NCBI GenBank assembly: GCA_030839105.1
Contig: JAUZEI010000291.1
Coordinates: forward strand, 1 to 7,051
Source: Actinomycetota bacterium
GTDB lineage: Bacteria; Actinomycetota; Acidimicrobiia; IMCC26256; PALSA-610
Direction of reading: 5' to 3'
DNA: 7,051 bases
Below the pieces are notes generated by a model, which had not been told where the DNA came from, made no database searches, and was given only the letters and a program-made list of their open reading frames with translations. The translations under genes and the position numbers were made by a program. Below, one piece after another: positions 1 to 5,495 of the stretch. How positions within the stretch are numbered: position 1 is the first letter of the stretch; each line of letters opens with the position of its first letter.

Positions 1-311
1 CGAAGGTCGGTCTCGAACGTGGCGACGCGCAGGATCGCATCGACGCACGGGCCCTCACCGATCTCGTATTCGAGCTGCTCGATCGCGTGGACGGCCTCGT
101 CGGACCACGAGCCCGCCAGGATCTGTCCTCGGCTGACGATCAAGAGCCCGGCCCCCTCGCATCCGTCGATCGTCTCGACCGCGAGATCGACGATGCGCTG
201 CAACGTCCGCGCAACGTCCGGCTCGCCTGCGAGAGACCGCGCGATCTCGGCGAATCGTCCGGCCGTCGGATCGCTCGGCGGGTCAGCCGGCGGACGCGTG
301 AACGGCTCCAT
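1..311 (-). CDS. GAF-domain protein, probable GAF-ANTAR regulator (3' end cut by window edge)
   Basis: This reading frame enters from the left edge with no stop, so only the N-terminal 103 residues are visible. After a proline-rich start (MEPFTRPPADPP) comes a helix around AGRFAEIARSLAGEPD, then TLQRIVDLAVETIDGCEGAG, a strand LLIVSRGQILAGSWSDEAV, and the segment YEIGEGPCVDAI. The EGPCVDA stretch is typical of the GAF domain in actinobacterial proteins that end in an RNA-binding ANTAR domain. Such proteins are thought to sense a signal through GAF and act as antiterminators through ANTAR. The ANTAR part would lie outside the window, so it is inferred. The start at 311 is preferred over the in-frame ATG at 320, because a GAGAGG ribosome site directly abuts the 320 codon but sits 9 nt before 311. 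The gene is divergent from the VOC gene. A GAF domain attached to another output domain is the main alternative. Confidence 0.8.
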   Translation of the reverse strand, partial: MEPFTRPPADPPSDPTAGRFAEIARSLAGEPDVARTLQRIVDLAVETIDGCEGAGLLIVSRGQILAGSWSDEAVHAIEQLEYEIGEGPCVDAILRVATFETDL

Positions 312-320
312 CGCGCCCAT

Positions 321-330
321 CCTCTCACCC
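321..330 (-). promoter_or_regulatory. Ribosome binding site of the GAF gene
   Basis: The minus strand reads GGGTGAGAGG here. It ends directly at an ATG (320) but lies 9 nt before the next in-frame ATG (311). The spacing favours the second ATG as the true start, which removes three residues (MGA) from the longer reading. Confidence 0.5.
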
Positions 331-380
331 GTCGTCCGGCTGCGAGTCCCGGCTTCGACATCTGATCCTGGCAGACGTTG

Positions 381-418
381 CCGTCGCCCCGACGGCCCGG
401 GCTGGCTAGGTTGCCAGC
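381..418. promoter_or_regulatory. Stacked inverted repeats in divergent promoter region; putative VOC -10 at 407-412
   Basis: Two perfect dyads lie in the 129 bp between the divergent GAF and VOC genes. CCGTCG at 381-386 pairs with CGACGG at 390-395 (3 nt spacer). GCTGGC at 401-406 pairs with GCCAGC at 413-418 (6 nt spacer). An 8 bp palindrome, GCCCGGGC, bridges them at 395-402. The spacer of the second dyad is TAGGTT, which fits the loose TAnnnT pattern of actinobacterial -10 elements and would place a transcription start near 419-421 for the VOC gene. No convincing -35 box is seen. The dyads could be an operator overlapping the promoter; in such GC-rich DNA short dyads also arise by chance. 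Confidence 0.35.
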
Positions 419-427
419 ACATTCGTC

Positions 428-434
428 GAGGAGG
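428..434 (+). promoter_or_regulatory. Ribosome binding site deciding the VOC start
   Basis: A strong GAGGAGG directly touches an ATG at 435 but is 6 nt from the in-frame GTG at 441. Spacing therefore favours initiation at GTG 441, two codons downstream of the ATG. Confidence 0.65.
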
Positions 435-440
435 ATGACA

Positions 441-833
441 GTGGCGGAGTTTCCCGCGATCACCCACGTTGCGTTGACCGTGACCGACCTGGGGCGGAGC
501 GTGCCGTGGTACGAGAGCTTGTTCGGCACGAAGCCCGTACTCGACGAGGACACCGGTCCGTTCCGGCACGTCGTCTGGCTCGTCGGCGGCACGTTGGTCG
601 GACTGCACCAGTTCCCCGACCTCGAAAGCGACGCTCCGTTCAACGAGCGGCGCGTCGGGCTCGACCACTTGGCCTTCGCGTGCGCCAACCGGGCCGAGCT
701 CGCGGAGTGGGAGTCTCGGTTGAACGAGCTCGGGATCAACAACGGCGGCATCGTCGACGCGTCCTACGGATCGGGCTTGTCGTTTCGCGATCCCGACAAC
801 ATCGCCTTGGAGTTCTTCGCGCCCCCGGGCTGA
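441..833 (+). CDS. VOC-superfamily protein (glyoxalase/bleomycin resistance/dioxygenase fold)
   Basis: A 130-residue single-domain protein with the two beta-alpha-beta-beta-beta modules of the vicinal oxygen chelate fold. Module one opens with ITHVALTVTDLGRSVPWY and ends at LVGLHQF; module two opens with GLDHLAFAC and ends at DPDNIALEFF. Candidate metal ligands at the four standard fold positions are His9, His56, His76 and Glu124. This metal-site pattern suggests a metal-dependent enzyme rather than a metal-free binding protein. The family covers glyoxalase I, extradiol dioxygenases, epimerases and antibiotic-binding proteins; the exact substrate cannot be read from the sequence. Length is normal for a one-domain member. 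A longer frame reaches back to 378, but GAGGAGG at 428-434 supports the GTG at 441. The gene is divergent from the GAF gene, and its stop lies 24 bp from the stop of the converging cyclase gene. Confidence 0.88.
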   Translation: MAEFPAITHVALTVTDLGRSVPWYESLFGTKPVLDEDTGPFRHVVWLVGGTLVGLHQFPDLESDAPFNERRVGLDHLAFACANRAELAEWESRLNELGINNGGIVDASYGSGLSFRDPDNIALEFFAPPG

Positions 834-838
834 GTTCC

Positions 839-852
839 GCGGCCGAGGCCGC
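839..852. terminator. Short GC hairpin between convergent genes
   Basis: GCGGC (839-843) and GCCGC (848-852) form a perfect 5 bp stem with a CGAG loop. It lies in the 24 bp gap between the VOC stop and the cyclase stop. No T tract follows on either strand, so it is at most a weak, possibly bidirectional terminator. Confidence 0.3.
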
Positions 853-857
853 CTGCC

Positions 858-2444
858 TTACGCGGCGCTACCGCGGTGGCGGCGTTTGGCCTCGTACATC
901 GTCGAGTCGGCCCGCGCGACGAGCGCGTCGGCATGGCGGCCGACGTCGCTGGTCGACGCGACGCCGATGCTCGCACGGAGCTCCACAACACCGGTCGCGA
1001 GCGGAATCGGCGCGCGGAGGGCGTCGCAGAGCCGGCGGCCCAGTTGTGGTAGCTCGTCGTGGTGGTCGATGCCGGGGCACACCACGAGGAACTCGTCGCC
1101 ACCCAGGCGGCCGACGGTGTCGTCCGCGCGGATGTGCAACCGCAGGCGACGGGCCGTCTCGATGAGCACCTCGTCGCCGGCGGCGTGGCCGCGGGTGTCG
1201 TTCACGTCCTTGAAGCCGTCGAGATCGATGAAGGCGACGCCGACGCCGGTGGTGCCCGAGACGGCGGCCTGCAGTACCGACATGATCGACGACCGGTTGA
1301 GGCAACCCGTCAGCCCGTCGCGCGTCGCCCGATGTTCGAGCTCGGCCCGTGAATGCACCCGCTCCGTGACGTCCTCGAAACACAGGATGGCGCCGTTGAC
1401 CGTGCCGTTGTCCTGCGTGAGCGCGCGGAGCCGGACGTGGCAGAACCGCCGATCGTGGCGCCGTTCCGACCGAACCTCGATCTCGAGGTCGCGGTCGCAC
1501 CCGTTTGCGAACAGCGCGCGCAGCGCGTCGTCCAGTGCGTGCCGATCGTCGTCGGCGACGTTGGCGAAGTGGTCCTCGGCCGACGACCCCGAACCGCCGA
1601 GCACCGATGCGAGCCGTTCGTTCGCGTATACCGCGCGACCCTCACCGTCGAGTTGTAACAAGCCCAGCGGCACGGTCTCCGCGATGCGCTGCAGTAGCTG
1701 CTCGCGTTCCCGTACCGCCTCGTGCGCCGCCATCTCGTCGCTGACGTCGAGGCATTCCGCGATCACGTAGCCGAGTTCCGGGTCGTCGAGATGGTTACGG
1801 TGCACGGTCTCGACCCAGAGCCACTCACCGCTCAGCGTCAAGTACCGGACGCGGACGCGATGCTCCATGTCCGGACGCGCCAGCATGTCCATCCAGGCTT
1901 CGATCGCGCGATCCTGGTCGTCGGGGTGGACGAGCTCGAGCCCGCGCCGACCGACGAGCGCCGCGCGTTCCCAGCCGAGCATCCGGCTCGTGTCGTCGTC
2001 GACCTCGGTCCACACCGCGACTTCGTTCTTGCGCTGGATGCACAAGCGCGGCCGGAACGACACCGCCTCGCGGACGCGCGTCAGCTCGTGGCCGGCTTCC
2101 GCGACCAGCACTCCGACGTAGACGCCGTACAGCGGCCGTACATCGAAGAAGTGCAGTTGCCCTTCGGTGCCTGTGCCTTTGAGGTGCACTTCGGTGCGCG
2201 CCGCGCCGGTCGCCTGCGCGCGGTTCCAGGTGTCGACGACGCCGGCCCGTTCGCCGCCTTCGACGAGATCGAGCGCGGTACGAGCCGGGAGCAGCTCGTG
2301 GCTCCCGACATCCAGCGTCGGGGGCACCGCGACGAAGAAGCCCCGATCGTCAATGGCGGCGACCCAGGCGCCCGGGCTCGTCCGCAGCAGTGTCTGCAAC
2401 GCGGTGTCGAGGGCGGCCGCGTCAATTGGCCGAATTTCTTCCAC
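858..2444 (-). CDS. PAS-GGDEF diguanylate cyclase (three PAS-like domains)
   Basis: A 528-residue protein predicted to make cyclic di-GMP from two GTP. It has no obvious signal peptide or membrane helix, so it is probably a cytosolic sensor. Residues about 12-115 form a divergent PAS-like domain, 135-237 a PAS_3-type domain (MLGWERAALVGR, VHPDDQDRA, LSGEWLWVE), and 245-362 a third PAS ending in FEDVTERV. The GGDEF domain covers about 365-525. It starts with the usual DGLTGCLNR, has the metal-binding FIDLDGFKDVND (Asp407), an intact GGDEF at 448-452 and an inhibitory RxxD site (RADD, 439-442) exactly five residues before it. An active, product-inhibited enzyme is expected. There is no EAL or HD-GYP domain. 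The GTG start has no clear Shine-Dalgarno and a dyad sits just before it, so the exact N-terminus is uncertain. It lies 103 bp downstream of a second cyclase gene on the same strand. The PAS ligand is unknown. Confidence 0.93.
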   Translation of the reverse strand: MEEIRPIDAAALDTALQTLLRTSPGAWVAAIDDRGFFVAVPPTLDVGSHELLPARTALDLVEGGERAGVVDTWNRAQATGAARTEVHLKGTGTEGQLHFFDVRPLYGVYVGVLVAEAGHELTRVREAVSFRPRLCIQRKNEVAVWTEVDDDTSRMLGWERAALVGRRGLELVHPDDQDRAIEAWMDMLARPDMEHRVRVRYLTLSGEWLWVETVHRNHLDDPELGYVIAECLDVSDEMAAHEAVREREQLLQRIAETVPLGLLQLDGEGRAVYANERLASVLGGSGSSAEDHFANVADDDRHALDDALRALFANGCDRDLEIEVRSERRHDRRFCHVRLRALTQDNGTVNGAILCFEDVTERVHSRAELEHRATRDGLTGCLNRSSIMSVLQAAVSGTTGVGVAFIDLDGFKDVNDTRGHAAGDEVLIETARRLRLHIRADDTVGRLGGDEFLVVCPGIDHHDELPQLGRRLCDALRAPIPLATGVVELRASIGVASTSDVGRHADALVARADSTMYEAKRRHRGSAA

Positions 2445-2446
2445 AC

Positions 2447-2477
2447 CAAGTCGTCGGACTCCGGCGCGGCCGACTTG
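2447..2477 (-). promoter_or_regulatory. Dyad abutting the downstream cyclase start
   Basis: CAAGTCG (2447-2453) and CGACTTG (2471-2477) form a perfect 7 bp stem around a 17 nt GC-rich loop. In the minus-strand transcript the stem ends 2 nt before the GTG start at 2444. No Shine-Dalgarno is seen in this stretch. The structure could limit translation of this gene or terminate part of the transcript from the upstream cyclase, though there is no U tract. The remainder of the 103 bp gap (2478-2547) shows nothing I can name. Confidence 0.3.
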
Positions 2478-2547
2478 AGACCCAGTGGCGTCCGGAAGGC
2501 CGAACGTGACGGGTGAAACGGAACTCGACGCGTCTATTCGGGCGGCT

Positions 2548-4263
2548 CTACTCCGGGCTCCGGACCTCGTCGTTGTCCTCGGACGTCAAATCGAGACTCT
2601 CGGGGGCCGGCTCGGGTTCGAGGCGGATCCGGTTTCGACCCTGCTCCTTGGCGCGATACATCGCCTTGTCGGCGCGGCTGAGGAGATCATCGGCCCGTTC
2701 GTCGGCATCCCCGGTTCGCGCGATTCCGATGCTGGCCGTCACCTCGATCTCGTGCTCCTCGACGCGGACGGGATCACCGAGTGTCGAGCGGATACGTTCG
2801 GCGATGGTCACGACTTCCTGCGGGCCTGCAAGATCCTCCAGGAGCACGACGAACTCGTCTCCCCCGAGGCGCGCAACGGTGTCGGAGTCGCGCGTCGAGT
2901 CGTGAAGCCTTGCGGCGACAGTCTGCAACACACGATCACCGAATTGGTGGCCGTGCACGTCGTTGATCTCCTTGAAGTGATCGAGGTCGCAGAAGACGAC
3001 CGCGACGAGCGTTTCCAGGCGCCGGGACCGGGCGAGCGCGTGCCCGAGGCGGTCGAGGAACAGGCGACGGTTCGCCAGACCGGTCAGCGGGTCGTGGAGC
3101 GCACGATGTTCCGCGTCGAGCTCCGCAACCCGGCGTTGCGTGACGTCGACCGCGACTGCGAGCCACCCGCGATCGGGCGCGAGGCTCACGCCGGCCGTCA
3201 GTAGGTAAGCGACCGAGCCGTCGCGTCTGATGATCTTGAACTCGCGCCCGTCGCCGTTTCCGAGCTCGCCGGCTTGCGCGGGCTTTTCGACGATGAAGTC
3301 GGTGATCGGGATGCCGGCGGCGAGGTCGCGACGGGTGCAGCCGAGCATGTCGAGCATGACGTGGTTCGCGTCGAGGATGCGGCGGTGCTCGCCGTAACAG
3401 ATGCCGAACACGTTCGCTGCGAAGATACGCCGGAACCGGTCGGCGGTGTTGCGCTCGCGTTCCTCGGCGAGATGGTGTTCGTGCACGTCGGAGAACGCGG
3501 CGACCCACTCCGCGACCCGTCCCAACGGATCGCGCATCGGCGCGACCCGACCTTCGCAGTGCCGGTACTCGCCCGAGTGATGCAGCAAACGGCCGAAGAC
3601 CGAGAAGGGCTCGCCGGTCGAGGTTCCCTGCTGCCAGCGCGCTTCGAACGCGCGCCGGTCGTGGGGATGCACGGCGTCGAACCAGCCCCGGCCGTCCGTT
3701 GTCTGCTCGTCGTGACCGGTGTACAGCGTCCACGACGACTGCGGTCTCACGACCTCGCCCGCCGGATTCGTGACGAGCACGAATTCGGTGAGTGCGTCGA
3801 CGAGGGCGCGATAGCGCGCCTCACTCGCGACGAGGGCGGCGCGGGTCGCGGCCTCCTCGGTGCAGTCGAACGCGAACTTCGACGCGCCGATCAACGAGCC
3901 CGACTCGTCCAGGACGGGCGATACCCGCAGGTGCACGCGTACGTCGCTGCCGTCCTTGGTTCGGCGAACGGTCTCGATCGGAGAAAGGTCCTCGCCGCGC
4001 CGGAGCGCCGCGATCATCGCCCGGGCTTCGTCGCGCCGGTCCGGCGGGACGATCACGTCGATCGACCGTCCGACCGCTTCGTCGGCCGACCACCCGAACA
4101 GTCGTCCCGCCGCCCGGTTCCATTGCACGATCGTGCCGTCGAGGTCGACGGTGACCATGGAGAAGAAACCGGAATCGACGATGGCCGCCGCCAGCGCGCT
4201 TTCCTGGACCGCGGGGGTTGCCGGGGACTTGTGCGCCGCGGCATGGCCGGAGCGTGTACGCAT
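2548..4263 (-). CDS. PAS-GGDEF diguanylate cyclase (three PAS domains)
   Basis: A 571-residue predicted diguanylate cyclase without visible membrane segments. PAS1 covers about 22-137 (VDLDGTIVQWNRAAGRLFGW, then RRTKDGSDVRVHLRVSPV). PAS2 covers about 147-262 (ALTEFVLVTNPAGEVV, VHPHDRRAF) and PAS3 about 275-377 (FGICYGEHRRILDANHVM, ending AVDVTQRR). GGDEF covers about 385-547, with the entry motif DPLTGLANRR, metal Asp426 in FCDLDHFKEIND, GGDEF at 467-471 and RDSD at 458-461 as an I-site. The tail (after about 548) is acidic and looks disordered. The frame stays open upstream to 5145, but that part is antisense to the methyltransferase gene and has no domain. The ATG at 4263 is chosen because PAS1 begins about 25 residues later and a purine tract (GAGAGAGAG) precedes it. 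It probably leads a transcript that includes the next cyclase. The two GGDEF domains are clearly diverged, so this is not a recent duplication. Confidence 0.92.
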   Translation of the reverse strand: MRTRSGHAAAHKSPATPAVQESALAAAIVDSGFFSMVTVDLDGTIVQWNRAAGRLFGWSADEAVGRSIDVIVPPDRRDEARAMIAALRRGEDLSPIETVRRTKDGSDVRVHLRVSPVLDESGSLIGASKFAFDCTEEAATRAALVASEARYRALVDALTEFVLVTNPAGEVVRPQSSWTLYTGHDEQTTDGRGWFDAVHPHDRRAFEARWQQGTSTGEPFSVFGRLLHHSGEYRHCEGRVAPMRDPLGRVAEWVAAFSDVHEHHLAEERERNTADRFRRIFAANVFGICYGEHRRILDANHVMLDMLGCTRRDLAAGIPITDFIVEKPAQAGELGNGDGREFKIIRRDGSVAYLLTAGVSLAPDRGWLAVAVDVTQRRVAELDAEHRALHDPLTGLANRRLFLDRLGHALARSRRLETLVAVVFCDLDHFKEINDVHGHQFGDRVLQTVAARLHDSTRDSDTVARLGGDEFVVLLEDLAGPQEVVTIAERIRSTLGDPVRVEEHEIEVTASIGIARTGDADERADDLLSRADKAMYRAKEQGRNRIRLEPEPAPESLDLTSEDNDEVRSPE

Positions 4264-4266
4264 GAG

Positions 4267-4275
4267 CTCTCTCTC
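4267..4275 (-). promoter_or_regulatory. Purine-rich ribosome binding site of the upstream cyclase
   Basis: The minus strand reads GAGAGAGAG here, ending 3 nt before the ATG at 4263. It is not a textbook AGGAGG, but it is the only purine tract near the start and it supports this ATG over the longer open frame. Confidence 0.45.
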
Positions 4276-4283
4276 AGTGTGTT

Positions 4284-4309
4284 CGCCCGTGCCTTGCCCC
4301 GCACGGGCG
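4284..4309 (-). promoter_or_regulatory. Strong hairpin in the 5' leader of the upstream cyclase
   Basis: CGCCCGTGC (4284-4292) and GCACGGGCG (4301-4309) are a perfect 9 bp inverted repeat with an 8 nt loop. On the minus strand the loop reads GGGGCAAG. The hairpin lies 20 nt upstream of the ATG at 4263, directly before the purine-rich ribosome site. It could be an RNA element affecting translation or mRNA stability, or a DNA operator. I could not match it to the conserved c-di-GMP (GEMM) riboswitch pattern. Confidence 0.4.
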
Positions 4310-4390
4310 CAATCGGTCGCCGACGGTTGGGTCTGAAGGGAACTTGACGAGCCGTCCGGCGATTCGTCGAAGCCGTTCTGGGAGCTGGCG

Positions 4391-4396
4391 TAGCCT
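4391..4396 (+). promoter_or_regulatory. Putative -10 element for leaderless methyltransferase transcript
   Basis: TAGCCT fits the TAnnnT pattern of actinobacterial -10 boxes and lies 8 nt before the GTG at 4405. That spacing would put the transcription start at or next to the start codon. No Shine-Dalgarno precedes this GTG, which is consistent with a leaderless mRNA. No clear -35 is seen. Confidence 0.35.
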
Positions 4397-4404
4397 CCGT
4401 CATC

Positions 4405-5415
4405 GTGCGCACCTCCCTCGAAGCGCTTCTCGCGACCGGTCGGGTACTCCTCGCCGATGGCGCGACGGGCACGAACTACTTTCAGATGGGGCTCGAGGCG
4501 GGGGAGCCGCCCGAGCTCTGGAACATCGACCGGCCCGAGCGGGTGCAGGCGCTGCACCAGGCGTTTGTCGACGCCGGTTCCGACGTCATCCTCACGAACA
4601 CCTTCGGTGGCAACCGGCACCGCTTGAAGCTGCACCACAACGAAGCGCGCGTGCTCGAGCTCAACCGGCGGGCGGCCGAACTGGCCCGCGCGGTTGCCGA
4701 CGCGGCACCACGGCCGGTCGTGGTCGCGGGCTCGGTGGGGCCGACGGGGGAGTTGTTCGCTCCGCTCGGCGCGCTCACCGACGACGACGCGGTCGAGGTC
4801 TTCACCGAGCAGATCACCGGTCTGGCGGAGGGCGGGGCCGACGTCGCATGGATCGAGACGATGTCGGCGCCCGAAGAGCTGCGGGCTGCGGCCCGCGCCG
4901 CGATCGCGGTCGGAATTCCCTACGCGGCGACGGGTTCGTTCGACACGGCCGGCCGCACGATGATGGGACTCCATCCCGCGGCCTTCGCCTCCGTGTTCGA
5001 CGGCCTCGATCGGCCGCCGCTCGCGATCGGAGCGAACTGCGGGGTCGGCGCGTCCGACATCCTCGTGACGCTGCTCGAGATGGCGGGGGCGAACGGTGCG
5101 CGTCGATTCATCTCGAAGGGCAACTGTGGGATCCCGCAGTTCCACGGCGCGGAGATCGTCTATACGGGGACCCCGGATCTCATGGCCGAGTACGCCCGGC
5201 TCGCGGTCGACGGTGGCGCGGCGATCGTCGGAGGTTGCTGCGGCACGTCACCCGAGCACCTGCGCGCGATGCGCGTCGCGCTCGACACGCACGCGCCGAC
5301 TGCGGCCCCGACGCCGGAGCAGATCGTCGAACGGATCGGTCCGCTCGCGAACTCCGCGCCCGAGACCGCGGAGTCACAAGGCGCCCGCAGTCGCGAACGC
5401 CGCCGCGCCCGCTGA
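4405..5415 (+). CDS. bmt: Betaine-homocysteine S-methyltransferase (Bmt-type homocysteine methyltransferase)
   Basis: A 336-residue zinc-dependent enzyme that moves a methyl group to homocysteine to form methionine. The fold is the homocysteine-binding TIM barrel. Key motifs are DGATGTN (18-24), LTNTFGGN (63-70), GSVGPTGE (109-116) and the three zinc cysteines, Cys212 in GANCG and Cys278-Cys279 in GGCCGTSPEH. Segments such as MGLEAGEPPELWN (28-40) and the basic end RSRERRRAR resemble, from memory, bacterial proteins annotated as betaine-homocysteine methyltransferases rather than the S-methylmethionine-using MmuM group. The neighbouring choline dehydrogenase gene, which would produce betaine, supports that donor. 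Donor specificity remains an inference; dimethylsulfoniopropionate, S-methylmethionine or a corrinoid-linked donor cannot be excluded. The GTG start places the first barrel motif at the usual distance. The gene is divergent from the cyclase pair and converges on betA. Confidence 0.87.
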   Translation: MRTSLEALLATGRVLLADGATGTNYFQMGLEAGEPPELWNIDRPERVQALHQAFVDAGSDVILTNTFGGNRHRLKLHHNEARVLELNRRAAELARAVADAAPRPVVVAGSVGPTGELFAPLGALTDDDAVEVFTEQITGLAEGGADVAWIETMSAPEELRAAARAAIAVGIPYAATGSFDTAGRTMMGLHPAAFASVFDGLDRPPLAIGANCGVGASDILVTLLEMAGANGARRFISKGNCGIPQFHGAEIVYTGTPDLMAEYARLAVDGGAAIVGGCCGTSPEHLRAMRVALDTHAPTAAPTPEQIVERIGPLANSAPETAESQGARSRERRRAR

Positions 5416-5436
5416 CCCTGCCAACAGTGGGCAGGG
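5416..5436. repeat. Palindromic repeat copy 1 / possible terminator after bmt
   Basis: CCCTGCC (5416-5422) and GGCAGGG (5430-5436) form a 7 bp stem with a 7 nt loop, starting on the base after the bmt stop codon, and followed by TTTC. The right arm plus tail, GTGGGCAGGGTTTC (5427-5440), recurs exactly at 5471-5484. A plus-strand terminator with a short T run is plausible. Confidence 0.5.
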
Positions 5437-5460
5437 TTTCCGGCGCGTGGCGCATGTTTT

Positions 5461-5484
5461 CCTGCCCACTGTGGGCAGGGTTTC
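5461..5484. repeat. Palindromic repeat copy 2 / possible bidirectional terminator
   Basis: CCTGCCCAC (5461-5469), a single T, then GTGGGCAGG (5471-5479) is an almost perfect palindrome, followed by GTTTC. It starts 44 bp after the equivalent position in copy 1 and ends 16 bp from the betA stop, between two convergent genes. It can fold on both strands. T runs are short on the plus strand and absent downstream on the minus strand, so termination of betA transcripts here would be atypical. Confidence 0.5.
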
Positions 5485-5495
5485 GGGCGGGGTTC

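Noticed and set aside
140..751. Minus-strand open frame (203 residues) across the VOC gene and GAF start
   Set aside because: It conflicts with both the VOC frame and the GAF frame, which have clear domain motifs; its composition is Ser/Arg-rich shadow sequence.
1722..2516. Plus-strand open frame (264 residues) opposite the downstream cyclase
   Set aside because: It is a shadow of the conserved PAS region on the minus strand, with no recognisable domain or ribosome site.
858..4263. Recent tandem duplication of the cyclase genes
   Set aside because: The two GGDEF domains share only family motifs, the PAS regions are dissimilar and the lengths differ, so any duplication would be old.
3274..4347. 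Long plus-strand open frame (357 residues) opposite the upstream cyclase
   Set aside because: It mirrors the well-supported PAS-GGDEF gene. Long antisense frames are expected where third positions are G/C-biased, and the translation shows no recognisable motif.
4344..4371. TTGACG at 4344-4349 as a -35 box for bmt
   Set aside because: It lies about 41 bp from the TAGCCT element, too far, and no good -10 follows at 16-18 bp (only GATTCG-like sequence).
4264..4404. c-di-GMP (GEMM) riboswitch in the cyclase leader
   Set aside because: A hairpin is present, but I could not find the conserved GEMM core or its tetraloop-receptor arrangement on the minus strand.
4264..5145. N-terminal extension of the upstream cyclase frame by about 294 residues, up to 5145
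   Set aside because: The extension is antisense to the conserved methyltransferase gene, is rich in Arg/Gly/Pro low-complexity sequence, shows no domain, and the PAS domain has a suitable ATG just before it at 4263.
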